A stretch of 22,829 nucleotides of DNA from an uncultured Blautia sp. (GCF_934424005.1 NZ_CAKRXI010000042.1:1-22829), one strand, 5' to 3'; counted from the stretch's first letter, positions 1 through 6,996 are shown. Notes: generated by a model not told the origin, from the sequence alone. Numbers and translations: made by a program.

Positions 1-4
1 ATAT

Positions 5-75
5 GGTGCCATAGCCAAGTGGTAAGGCAAAGGTCTGCAACACCTCTATCCCCGGTTCAAATCCGGGTGGCACCT
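5..75 (+). tRNA. tRNA-Cys (anticodon GCA)
   Basis: The 7-bp acceptor stem pairs GGTGCCA (5-11) with TGGCACC (68-74), and base 75 is a T discriminator, typical of tRNA-Cys. The anticodon loop CTGCAAC (35-41) carries GCA at 37-39. The T arm is present (CCCGG TTCAAAT CCGGG). The 3' CCA is not encoded (TCT follows), as in many Firmicute tRNAs. The anticodon stem has one A-C mismatch at its base. The tRNA lies upstream of a sulfate-binding protein gene, but a terminator separates them. Any tRNA gene upstream of it lies outside the window. Confidence 0.95.
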
Positions 76-80
76 CTACT

Positions 81-110
81 AAAATCCAGGAACTTATCCT
101 GGATTTTTTA
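81..110 (+). terminator. Rho-independent terminator of tRNA-Cys
   Basis: An 11-bp stem pairs AAAATCCAGGA (81-91) with TCCTGGATTTT (98-108) around a 6-nt loop and runs into a T tract. It begins six bases after the tRNA end, so the tRNA transcript should not continue into the downstream gene. Confidence 0.85.
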
Positions 111-140
111 TTTGTTCTTATAATCCTTATAAATCCTAAG

Positions 141-154
141 TGATAACGTTTTCA
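141..154 (+). promoter_or_regulatory. cre-like operator 1 (candidate CcpA/LacI-family site)
   Basis: TGATAACGTTTTCA fits the degenerate catabolite-responsive element TGWNANCGNTNWCA at every fixed position and is a near-perfect palindrome with one mismatched pair. It lies about 190 bp upstream of the sulfate-binding protein gene. The match is seen in the sequence. Binding by CcpA or another LacI-family regulator is inference. Confidence 0.4.
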
Positions 155-180
155 TAAAATAGACAAAAAATGCAGAAAAA

Positions 181-230
181 CTGTAAGATTTCGGTCAAAA
201 GACCGCTGAATCCTGCAGCTTTTTTTATTT
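181..230 (+). terminator. Second hairpin terminator, in the leader region of the sulfate-binding protein gene
   Basis: A long imperfect stem runs from 181 to 218. Its core is CGGTC (192-196), loop AAAA, then GACCG (201-205), extended by CTGTAAGATT pairing with the complement near CTGAATCCTGCAG, and it is followed by CTTTTTTTATTT. The tRNA already has its own terminator, so this one must end a different transcript. It could be an attenuator in the leader of the downstream gene or the end of a small RNA. No riboswitch or T-box motif was recognised beside it. Confidence 0.65.
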
Positions 231-233
231 AAA

Positions 234-247
234 TGACATCGTTTTCA
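234..247 (+). promoter_or_regulatory. cre-like operator 2
   Basis: TGACATCGTTTTCA again satisfies every fixed position of TGWNANCGNTNWCA and shares the half CGTTTTCA with the site at 141-154. It is less palindromic than that site. It lies just downstream of the second terminator and about 95 bp before the start codon. No confident -35/-10 pair was found between here and the gene. Confidence 0.35.
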
Positions 248-340
248 GAACTTAAGATTCCTTTCTTGTAACAAATATGGTTTTATAGTGTCACAGCAAA
301 ACACAAGAAATCTTCATAAAAGAAAGAGAGGAAAAATATT

Positions 341-1351
341 ATGAAAAAAAGACTTTTAGCTATTGGAATCGCAGCAGTTCTCGGAGTAAATATCGCAGGT
401 ACATCTGCAGTATGGGCGGCAGATAAAGTGGAGATTACAAATGTCTCTTACGATCCGACCAGAGAATTGTATGAGCAATACAACGAAGTATTTGCAAAAC
501 ATTGGAAAGAGAAAACCGGGCAGGATGTGGAAGTGACACAATCTCATGGTGGTTCTGGTAAACAGGCGTTGGAAGTAGCAAACGGACTGGAAGCAGATGT
601 TGTAACACTGGCATTGGAATATGATGTAAATGCTGTTGAAAATGCTGGATTGATCGATGAGGGATGGATAGATGAATTCCCAAATGACAGCTCACCATAT
701 ACATCAACAATTGTATTTCTAGTAAGAAAAGGTAATCCAAAAGGAATTAAAGATTGGGACGATCTGATCAAAGAAGACGTAGGTGTTATCACTCCAAATC
801 CCAAGACATCCGGTGGAGCAAGATGGAATTATCTGGCTGCCTGGGCTTATGCAGATAAGAAATTTAATGGCGATGAGGATAAGATCAAAGACTTTATCAA
901 AAAACTTTATGCAAATGTGCTGGTGCTTGATTCTGGAGCAAGAGGAGCAACAACATCATTTGTAGAAAATGGACAGGGAGATGTTCTGATCGCCTGGGAA
1001 AATGAAGCTTATCTTTCTGTAAAAGATTATCCGGATGATTATGAAATTGTTACACCTAGCATCAGTATTCTGGCTCAGCCGTCTGTAGCAGTTGTTGATC
1101 AGGTAGTTGATAAGAAGGGAACGAGAGATGTGGCAACAGAATATCTGAATTATCTGTATTCTGATGAGGCCCAGAGAATTGCAGGAGATAATTATTATCG
1201 TCCATCAAATAAAGATATTCTCAAAGAATATGCAGATGTTTTTGATTTGAATGTTAATCTTGTGACCATTGACGACTTTGGCGGATGGGACAAGGCACAG
1301 GAAACTCACTTTTCAGATGGGGGTGTATTCGATCAGATTTATGAAGAGTAA
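341..1351 (+). CDS. sbp: Sulfate ABC transporter substrate-binding protein
   Basis: This 336-residue extracytoplasmic binding protein captures sulfate (possibly thiosulfate) for an ABC importer. Family signatures are [11 protein letters not shown] (34-44), SHGGSGKQA (68-76) and [15 protein letters not shown] (154-168). Residues 1-27 form a signal peptide ending AVWAA, with a signal-peptidase-I type site. There is no lipobox cysteine, which is unusual for a Gram-positive binding protein. After the initiator Met the chain has neither Met nor Cys, consistent with a protein made during sulfur starvation. No cysT, cysW or cysA lies beside it: upstream is tRNA-Cys and downstream a convergent pyrC, so the permease must be elsewhere. 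The start is supported by the purine-rich AGAGAGGAAAAA just upstream. The family is secure; the choice between sulfate and thiosulfate is not. Confidence 0.9.
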   Translation: MKKRLLAIGIAAVLGVNIAGTSAVWAADKVEITNVSYDPTRELYEQYNEVFAKHWKEKTGQDVEVTQSHGGSGKQALEVANGLEADVVTLALEYDVNAVENAGLIDEGWIDEFPNDSSPYTSTIVFLVRKGNPKGIKDWDDLIKEDVGVITPNPKTSGGARWNYLAAWAYADKKFNGDEDKIKDFIKKLYANVLVLDSGARGATTSFVENGQGDVLIAWENEAYLSVKDYPDDYEIVTPSISILAQPSVAVVDQVVDKKGTRDVATEYLNYLYSDEAQRIAGDNYYRPSNKDILKEYADVFDLNVNLVTIDDFGGWDKAQETHFSDGGVFDQIYEE

Positions 1352-1368
1352 AGAAGAAATATAAAATA

Positions 1369-1406
1369 CTCCCCTGACAGACAGCAGGACCGCTGCATCA
1401 GGGGAG
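1369..1406. terminator. Hairpin between convergent sbp and pyrC
   Basis: CTCCCCTGA (1369-1377) pairs with TCAGGGGAG (1398-1406), with further pairing CAGC/GCTG inside. On the minus strand the stem is followed by a T-rich stretch (ATTTTATATTTCTT), so it suits termination of pyrC. On the plus strand the tail is poorer in T, but the hairpin probably also stops sbp. Confidence 0.65.
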
Positions 1407-1457
1407 CTTCATCTAAAATCAATAGATCAATTAATGTATTTGCAATGTGAAACAAAT

Positions 1458-2720
1458 TTATCCTTCATATACAATTTTTCCATTGCAGATCGTATAATGG
1501 ATTTTTCCATATAATTCATATCCTTTGAATGGGCTGTTGGAGGCTTTTGATGCAAAGTCTGTGACAGTCCATTTTTCATCAGGATCAAAGATTACAAAAT
1601 CAGCTGGTGCATTGACCTGAATCACCCCACCTGGAAGCTTATAAAGAAAAGCTGGATTGCAGGTCATTTTCTCAAGAAGTTCCATCAGAGAGAGGTATCC
1701 CTCTTTTACAAGCGAAGTAATTCCAAGTCCGAGAGAAGTTTCCAGTCCGGTGATACCGCTTGGCGCTTCAGTCAGCGGTTTTGCCTTTTCTTCTTCACTG
1801 TGTGGAGCATGATCGGTGGCAATCAGATCGATCGTACCGTCTTTGAGTCCCTGTATGATTGCCTGACGATCTGCTTCGGTACGGAGCGGAGGATTCATCT
1901 TGGCAAGTGTACCATGTTTAAGAAGTGCCTTTTCCGTCAGAGTAAAGTGATGAGGGGTTGCTTCAGCGTGGATGTCAGCACCGAGTTTTTTTGCAGTACG
2001 GACAAGTTCAACGGAATTTCCGGAACTGATATGCTGGATCACAACAGCGGCTCCACTTCTGAGGGCGAGCATGCAGTCCCGTGCAACCATCACTTCTTCT
2101 GCAATGGCAGGTGAACCGATAACACCGAGTTGGGCAGAAGTTTCACCGGCATTAATACCGTTATTGGTAATAAATGCTTTATCTTCTTCATGAAGACTGA
2201 TTGGCATGTGAAGCTCTGCAGCTTTTTGCATGGCTTCATAGCAGAAGGTGGCGTTAAGGAGCGGAATTCCATCATCGGTAAATCCACAGGCACCAGCATC
2301 TGCAAGAGCATCGAAATCCGTCATTTTTTCACCGTTCAGGCCATAGGAAACGGAAGCAGTCTGATAAATATGTATATTCTCCCCTTTGGCACGATTCAGG
2401 ATATCTCTAAGGGTATCTACAGAGTCTACTGTTGGTTTTGTGTTTGCCATACATATGACGGAGGTAAATCCACCCTTTGCAGCGGCAAGAGAACCGGTAT
2501 GAATATCTTCTTTATAAGTAAGTCCCGGATCCCGGAAATGAACATGAGTGTCGATGAGTCCCGGAGCAATTGTAAGGCCGGACAGATCAAGGATTTCTTC
2601 ACCATTTTCAGATGTAAGATCTTTGGCAATTTTCGTGATGATTCCGTTTTCGATACGAATATCCATAAACTCGTTTGTCTTAGTTGTCGGATCAATAAGA
2701 TGTCCGTTTTTTAAAAGCAT
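1458..2720 (-). CDS. pyrC: Dihydroorotase (type I)
   Basis: This 420-residue enzyme interconverts N-carbamoyl-L-aspartate and L-dihydroorotate, the third step of pyrimidine synthesis, in the cytosol. It is an amidohydrolase-fold protein of normal length for type I enzymes. Metal ligands are visible: HVHFRDPG (H59, H61), D149 in the GFTDDG segment, H177 (SLHEED), H230 (VIQHIS) and D303 in ATDHAPH (301-307). The start is fixed by CAGGAGG about 9 nt upstream of ATG. It stands alone, not in a pyr operon, under its own consensus-like promoter. The allantoinase/hydantoinase relatives are less likely because HFRDPG and the D149 context are dihydroorotase-like. Confidence 0.93.
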   Translation of the reverse strand: MLLKNGHLIDPTTKTNEFMDIRIENGIITKIAKDLTSENGEEILDLSGLTIAPGLIDTHVHFRDPGLTYKEDIHTGSLAAAKGGFTSVICMANTKPTVDSVDTLRDILNRAKGENIHIYQTASVSYGLNGEKMTDFDALADAGACGFTDDGIPLLNATFCYEAMQKAAELHMPISLHEEDKAFITNNGINAGETSAQLGVIGSPAIAEEVMVARDCMLALRSGAAVVIQHISSGNSVELVRTAKKLGADIHAEATPHHFTLTEKALLKHGTLAKMNPPLRTEADRQAIIQGLKDGTIDLIATDHAPHSEEEKAKPLTEAPSGITGLETSLGLGITSLVKEGYLSLMELLEKMTCNPAFLYKLPGGVIQVNAPADFVIFDPDEKWTVTDFASKASNSPFKGYELYGKIHYTICNGKIVYEG

Positions 2721-2793
2721 AAGCTTAACCTCCTGACAGAAAAAATGAATGAAAGCAGAAAGTTACAATCTGTTTTCATATTGACTTAATACG

Positions 2794-2844
2794 AGTATAG
2801 AAGAAACCGGAGAGCTTTGTCAAGTCGGCAAAACCCTCCGGTTT
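2794..2844 (-). promoter_or_regulatory. pyrC promoter embedded in an inverted repeat
   Basis: On the minus strand TTGACA (2823-2818), an 18-nt spacer and TATACT (2799-2794) form a strong sigma-A promoter, giving a leader of about 66 nt before pyrC. The -35 lies in the loop of an inverted repeat AAACCGGAG (2804-2812) / CTCCGGTTT (2836-2844), and one arm falls in the spacer. The repeat could be the terminator of the upstream symporter gene, though its T tract is poor (CTTCT), or an operator for pyrC. No PyrR-type attenuator was recognised. Confidence 0.7.
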
Positions 2845-2884
2845 GGGAACCTTGGTTATGAAATACTATTTATTGGAGATCCAT

Positions 2885-4108
2885 TTAAAGGTCGATCATA
2901 TCAAGATGCTGTTCTTTGATATTGTGTTTTTTGGCATAGCCAGTAAGAATCAGTGTCAGAGCACCATCACCTGTTACGTTGCAGGCTGTTCCGAAGCTGT
3001 CCTGAAGAGCGAAGATGGTAAGCATCAGTGCAGTTCCGGTTTCATTGAATCCAAGGACACCGGTGATGATACCAAGAGAGGCCATAACAGTACCACCGGG
3101 AACACCAGGAGCTCCCAAGGCAAAGATTCCGAGAAGCAGACAGAACAGAACCATAGTTCCCGGAGCTGGAATGAAGCCATACAACATTTTGGAGATTGTC
3201 ATACAGAAGAATACTTCTGTCAGAACTGATCCGCAGAGGTGGATATTTGCAAAAAGAGGAATGCCAAACTGCACCATATCTTTACGAAGCGGTTTGGCTT
3301 TGTCGGCACACTGTAATGCAACTGCCAGAGTTGCGGCTGAGGACATGGTTCCAACAGCAGTCAGGTAAGCCGGACCATAGTTACGTACAACTTCCCATGG
3401 ATTTTCATGAGAATAAACACCTGCAAGAACATACAGAAGTGTCATCCAGATAAAATGTCCGATCAGTACGATCACAATAACTTTGAGAAAAACAGGAAGC
3501 TGTTTGGTGATAGAACCTTCATAAGCCAGTCCACAGAAAGTCAGCCCGATAAAGAATGGAAGTATCGGAATGATGATCTTGGAAACAATAGAAAGAACAA
3601 TCTTCTGGAATTCATCAAGAATTCCGGTAATAAGCTTTGCTTTGTTCCATGTTGCTGCAAGTCCGATCATGATAGCAAAAACAAGTGCACTCATAACAGA
3701 CATGATCTGAGGGATTGAAAGCTCGAATACAACTTCCGGGAGTTCTTTCAATCCTTCTACGTCAGTAACGATAGAAAGATGAGGAATCAGAGTATATCCA
3801 CCTGCAACGGAAAAAAGCGCAGCACCGATGGAAGAAGTATAGGCAATTACCAGAGCCACACCAAGCATACGGGAGGCACTGTTACCGAGTTTAGTGATGG
3901 AAGGTGCGATAAATCCAATGATGATCAGTGGTACACAGAAGTTGATCAGTTGACCAAGGATGTATTTCAGAGTTACAACAACATTCAGGATTCCCATAGT
4001 AATGGAATAGGAGTCGGTACTGTTTAAAATAAGACCTGCAATAATACCAACGACAACGCCTACCAGAAGTTTAAATGGAAGGCTCTTAAAAAAACTGTTT
4101 CTTTTCAT
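2885..4108 (-). CDS. DAACS-family amino acid:cation symporter (SstT/neutral amino acid type), probable cysteine/serine carrier
   Basis: This 407-residue secondary transporter has an elevator-type fold. Family marks are the serine-rich hairpin GTMSSAA (253-259), GAPGVPGGT (332-340) and DSFGTACNVTGD (370-381). Aligned by eye with GltPh, the substrate-binding Asp, Asn and final Asp are kept. The Arg that binds acidic side chains (R397) is Gly here, arguing against glutamate/aspartate and for a neutral substrate. The usual NMDGT sodium motif appears as HLCGS (290-294). I chose ATG at 4108 because AGGGG sits 11 nt upstream; the longer reading from 4156 lacks a ribosome site. It follows the cysteine desulfidase gene by 63 nt, so cysteine or serine uptake is the inferred job. 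Family is firm, substrate is not. Confidence 0.8.
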   Translation of the reverse strand: MKRNSFFKSLPFKLLVGVVVGIIAGLILNSTDSYSITMGILNVVVTLKYILGQLINFCVPLIIIGFIAPSITKLGNSASRMLGVALVIAYTSSIGAALFSVAGGYTLIPHLSIVTDVEGLKELPEVVFELSIPQIMSVMSALVFAIMIGLAATWNKAKLITGILDEFQKIVLSIVSKIIIPILPFFIGLTFCGLAYEGSITKQLPVFLKVIVIVLIGHFIWMTLLYVLAGVYSHENPWEVVRNYGPAYLTAVGTMSSAATLAVALQCADKAKPLRKDMVQFGIPLFANIHLCGSVLTEVFFCMTISKMLYGFIPAPGTMVLFCLLLGIFALGAPGVPGGTVMASLGIITGVLGFNETGTALMLTIFALQDSFGTACNVTGDGALTLILTGYAKKHNIKEQHLDMIDL

Positions 4109-4171
4109 TTTATATTTCCCCTGTAAAAGTTTATTAGTTACGGATTGTTTCATCACAGGAACGCTGGTATT

Positions 4172-5461
4172 TCAGCAATCCTGGTTAATGTCGACACGAT
4201 CGATCATGACATTGAGGATTTCGGTATCCGTAGAACGCATACCGACACGTCCGATATAACCCATACTCTTGATTGTTTCTTCAATATCATCTTTGATGAT
4301 ACCCTCACCAGGAAGAAAGCTCTTGTTCTGTATACTGAGCTGAAAGGCCATCAGAGCGGCGTCAACAGAAGAAGCAATTTTGGCTGCGCAGGAGGGTTTT
4401 GCTCCATCGCAGACGATGCCACCTACATTTCCGAGTGTATTGATAATAGTCAGAGATACTTGCTGATAAGTACCCCCATACATGTATGTGATGCCGGCAC
4501 CAGCACCACATGCAGCGCTGACTGCACCACAGTACGCAGAAAGACTTCCTATATAATATTTCTGATGAATGGCAATCAGGTTGCTGACGACGAGAGAACG
4601 ACAGAGCTTTTCATGTGATACTTCCCATTCATCGGCAAATACGATGACCGGGAGAGAAACAGTCATTCCCTGGTTACCACTTCCAGAGTTGATAACAACT
4701 GGCATGGAGCAGCCTCCCATACGTGCATCACTCCCGGCTGCAGCCCGAGCACAAGCTCTTGTGGTGACACTTTTGCCCCATACATGCATTAGAGTTTTGC
4801 CAATCTGTGCACCATAGTTGTTATCCAGCCCTTCCTGAGCAATTGCTGAGTTCAGTTTAATTTGACGGTCAATGATCGGCTGTACGTCTTCTATCCTGAC
4901 CTGATCAGCAAAATCAAGGATGTCCTTGACCGTAAGTTTAGATTTGTCTATGACAGTTTTGCCTTCTGCCTGATATGGATTATCCAGAATAACTTCACCG
5001 TCTTTTTCAATCCTGGTAATGTTGGTGTGCTGGTGCTCAATCGTAACAGAGGCGAAATGATCACCTTTGATTACTTTGGCTGTGATGTAGAGGTTGTCTA
5101 CTCCTTCGACCAGAGAGCAGGAACAGACATGCTGTTTGACCAGTTCACGGGTTCTGGCAATGTCGTCTTCTGTGACTTCGCTTAAGACTTCAAGAGCCTT
5201 GTCGGCATTTCCGCCAACGATGCCGAGAATTGCCGCTACATCGATTCCTTTCAGACCACCGGAGTTTGGAACAGTGACACCTTTGACATTCTTAATGATG
5301 TTACCACTGAGACTCATATTTACAGAGTCAGGAAATTCTCCGAGGACCTGATGTGCTTTTGCTGCTGCGTATGCAATCGCAATCGGTTCTGTACATCCAA
5401 GAGCAGGGACAAGTTCCTGTTTTAGGATGTTCAGATAGTTTGCATATAATGCAGAGTCCAT
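4172..5461 (-). CDS. cyuA: L-cysteine desulfidase / UPF0597 (CyuA-type) Fe-S enzyme
   Basis: This 429-residue protein is of the UPF0597/serine-dehydratase-alpha-like family, whose characterised members split L-cysteine into pyruvate, sulfide and ammonia with a [4Fe-4S] cluster. The hallmark PALGCTEP places Cys23 near the N-terminus. Further conserved-looking blocks are MGGCSMPVVINSGSGNQG (248-265), CGAVSAACGAGAG (311-323) and GGIVCDGAKPSCAAKI (347-362). The last two hold C318, C351 and C358, candidate cluster ligands. The protein is cysteine-rich (11 Cys), unlike its sulfur-free neighbour sbp. The ribosome site AGGAAAGGAG lies about 10 nt upstream. It leads a two-gene operon with the symporter, like cyuA with its permease in enterics. 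Serine dehydratase activity is a possible alternative. Confidence 0.85.
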   Translation of the reverse strand: MDSALYANYLNILKQELVPALGCTEPIAIAYAAAKAHQVLGEFPDSVNMSLSGNIIKNVKGVTVPNSGGLKGIDVAAILGIVGGNADKALEVLSEVTEDDIARTRELVKQHVCSCSLVEGVDNLYITAKVIKGDHFASVTIEHQHTNITRIEKDGEVILDNPYQAEGKTVIDKSKLTVKDILDFADQVRIEDVQPIIDRQIKLNSAIAQEGLDNNYGAQIGKTLMHVWGKSVTTRACARAAAGSDARMGGCSMPVVINSGSGNQGMTVSLPVIVFADEWEVSHEKLCRSLVVSNLIAIHQKYYIGSLSAYCGAVSAACGAGAGITYMYGGTYQQVSLTIINTLGNVGGIVCDGAKPSCAAKIASSVDAALMAFQLSIQNKSFLPGEGIIKDDIEETIKSMGYIGRVGMRSTDTEILNVMIDRVDINQDC

Positions 5462-5486
5462 TTTTAATGTGCTCCTTTCCTGAGAT

Positions 5487-5500
5487 AACGCAAATGCGTT
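5487..5500 (-). promoter_or_regulatory. Operator-like inverted repeat in the cyuA leader
   Basis: AACGCA, two bases, then TGCGTT forms a perfect 6-bp-arm inverted repeat. It lies a few bases downstream of the predicted cyuA start of transcription and upstream of its ribosome site. The position suits a repressor binding site. The regulator is unknown. Confidence 0.4.
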
Positions 5501-5509
5501 TGTGCAATC

Positions 5510-5538
5510 AGTATATCCTGTTTTGGAAAAGAAAACAA
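5510..5538 (-). promoter_or_regulatory. Promoter of the cyuA-symporter operon
   Basis: On the minus strand TTGTTT (5538-5533), a 17-nt spacer and TATACT (5515-5510) form a sigma-A-like promoter with a weak -35. The predicted start lies near 5503, giving a leader of about 40 nt. The stretch between this and the divergent rpsF promoter (5539-5650) is very AT-rich and shows nothing else I can name. Confidence 0.6.
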
Positions 5539-5650
5539 TAAATTATGCAAAATAACAAGAAATAAAACTGATTAAATAAGTATGTATTTTGAGGAAACAT
5601 GATATTTATAAAAAAATATATAAAAAATAATTTATTCGACAAAAAAGTTC

Positions 5651-5679
5651 TTTACATTTAAAATTTTCTATGATAGAAT
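5651..5679 (+). promoter_or_regulatory. rpsF operon promoter
   Basis: TTTACA (5651-5656), a 17-nt spacer and TAGAAT (5674-5679) form a good sigma-A promoter, with an AT-rich region upstream that could act as an UP element. The predicted start near 5686 gives a leader of about 80 nt. Confidence 0.75.
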
Positions 5680-5711
5680 AACCAACTGTGTGATATATTT
5701 TTCATATCCTT

Positions 5712-5736
5712 GCTCTCTGATATACAGGCAGAGGGC
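5712..5736 (+). promoter_or_regulatory. Leader hairpin before rpsF
   Basis: GCTCTCTG (5712-5719) pairs with CAGAGGGC (5729-5736), including one T-G wobble, around a 9-nt loop. It lies about 13 nt before the rpsF ribosome site AAGGAGG. rpsF leaders in several bacteria bind the S6:S18 complex for autoregulation. I could not identify that motif's conserved CCG bulge here, so this is only a candidate. Confidence 0.4.
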
Positions 5737-5764
5737 CATGAAGACCATAAGGAGGTAAGAAAGC

Positions 5765-6052
5765 ATGAACAAGTACGAATTAGCATTGGTTGTGAGCGCA
5801 AAAGTTGAAGACGAAGTTCGTGATGCAGTAGTAGAGAAAGCTAAAAGCTACATCGCTCGTTACAACGGAAACGTCACAGAAGTAGAAGAATGGGGTAAGA
5901 AGAAATTAGCTTACGAAATTCAGAAAATGCATGAAGGCTTCTACTATTTCATTCAGTTTGAAGCAGACGCACAGTGTCCGGCAGAAGTAGAAAGACATGT
6001 ACGTATCATGGACAACGTATTAAGATACTTAGTCGTTCGTAAAGACGCATAA
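5765..6052 (+). CDS. rpsF: 30S ribosomal protein S6
   Basis: This 95-residue small-subunit protein binds 16S rRNA as a heterodimer with S18. The N-terminus MNKYELALVVSAKVEDE, the central EEWGKKKLAYEIQKMHEGFYYFIQFEA and the terminal NVLRYLVVRKDA are typical of S6, and the length is normal. AAGGAGG lies about 9 nt before the ATG. It is first in the conserved rpsF-ssb-rpsR operon. No acidic C-terminal extension is present. Confidence 0.97.
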   Translation: MNKYELALVVSAKVEDEVRDAVVEKAKSYIARYNGNVTEVEEWGKKKLAYEIQKMHEGFYYFIQFEADAQCPAEVERHVRIMDNVLRYLVVRKDA

Positions 6053-6125
6053 TCTTTTTACAGATGGATTTTAGAAAGCACCATTAAGAAACCCGTTCAC
6101 TCACTATGAAGAAAGAGGTATTTTA

Positions 6126-6584
6126 ATGAACAAAGTAATTTTAATGGGACGCTTAACAAGAGATCCTGAGGTGAGATATTCCGCAGGAGAAAATGCACTG
6201 GCAATTGCTAGATACACATTAGCGGTAGACAGAAGATTTCGTCGTGACGGAGAAGCAACTGCAGATTTTATCAGCTGTGTTGTATTCGGACGTGGCGCGG
6301 AATTTGCAGAGAAGTACTTCCATCAGGGAATCAGAATTGTAGTAAGTGGTCGTATTCAGACTGGAAGCTACACAAACAGAGATGGCCAGAAAGTATATAC
6401 TACAGAAGTTGTAGTTGAGGAACAGGAATTTGCCGAGAGTAAAGCTTCCAGTGACAGCTATGCAGCATCACATCCTCAGCAGAATGCAGCACCGGCTTCG
6501 TCTATGCCGAGCCCGGGGGCAGCAAGTGCAGACGGCTTTATGAATATTCCGGATGGAATCGACGAAGAACTTCCATTTAACTAA
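6126..6584 (+). CDS. ssb: Single-stranded DNA-binding protein
   Basis: This 152-residue SSB coats single-stranded DNA in replication and repair. The OB fold spans about residues 1-105 (MNKVILMGRLTRDPEVRYS at the start, DFISCVVFGR near 48-57). A Gln/Ala/Pro/Ser-rich linker follows (about 106-138), then an acidic tip GIDEELPFN. The tip usually ends in Pro-Phe; here Asn follows the Phe, which could affect partner docking. AGAGGTATTTT precedes the start. The gene sits 73 nt after rpsF and 32 nt before rpsR, in the common Firmicute order. Confidence 0.96.
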   Translation: MNKVILMGRLTRDPEVRYSAGENALAIARYTLAVDRRFRRDGEATADFISCVVFGRGAEFAEKYFHQGIRIVVSGRIQTGSYTNRDGQKVYTTEVVVEEQEFAESKASSDSYAASHPQQNAAPASSMPSPGAASADGFMNIPDGIDEELPFN

Positions 6585-6616
6585 ACTGAAAGAAATAAGA
6601 ACAGGAGGAAACCATC

Positions 6617-6880
6617 ATGGCTTACAATAGAGGCGAAAGACCGGACTCTCCAATGAAGAGAAGAGGCGGACGCAGAAGAAAAAAAGTTTGTGTATTCTGC
6701 GGTAAAGAAAATAATGAAATCGATTACAAGGATGTAGCAAAACTCAGAAAATATGTTTCTGAAAGAGGTAAAATCCTTCCGAGAAGAATCACAGGAAACT
6801 GTGCAAAACATCAGAGAGCTCTGACTGTTGCTGTTAAGAGAGCACGTCATCTTTCCATGATGCCATACGTTCAGGACTAA
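6617..6880 (+). CDS. rpsR: 30S ribosomal protein S18 (zinc-ligand type)
   Basis: This 87-residue protein pairs with S6 on the small-subunit platform. It keeps C25-x2-C28 and C62-x2-H65, so it looks like the C+ zinc-binding form. The basic N-terminus ([10 protein letters not shown]) and the central [18 protein letters not shown] are typical. AGGAGG stands 8 nt before ATG. It is the last gene of the operon, followed directly by a strong terminator. Confidence 0.97.
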   Translation: MAYNRGERPDSPMKRRGGRRRKKVCVFCGKENNEIDYKDVAKLRKYVSERGKILPRRITGNCAKHQRALTVAVKRARHLSMMPYVQD

Positions 6881-6907
6881 TCTGATCGATATAGCTTATT
6901 GAAGTTT

Positions 6908-6958
6908 GAGAGCTGTGTCCGGATTGCAGAATATGCTTTCCGGATGCAGCTCTTTTTT
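6908..6958 (+). terminator. Terminator of the rpsF-ssb-rpsR operon
   Basis: AGAGCTG plus TCCGGA on the left pair with TCCGGA plus CAGCTCT on the right, around a large loop, followed by TTTTTT. It closes the operon before the separate gdpP promoter. Confidence 0.88.
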
Positions 6959-6996
6959 CAGTTTGTGGGAAATATCTAGCATAATTCATAGATATC

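Noticed and set aside
2130..2714. A 194-residue plus-strand frame opposite pyrC.
   Set aside because: It is antisense to a clear dihydroorotase whose metal ligands all lie in the other strand; no family resemblance.
4109..4156. A longer symporter start at 4156 adding 16 residues.
   Set aside because: No ribosome site precedes it, and the start at 4108 has AGGGG at a workable spacing and a typical first helix.
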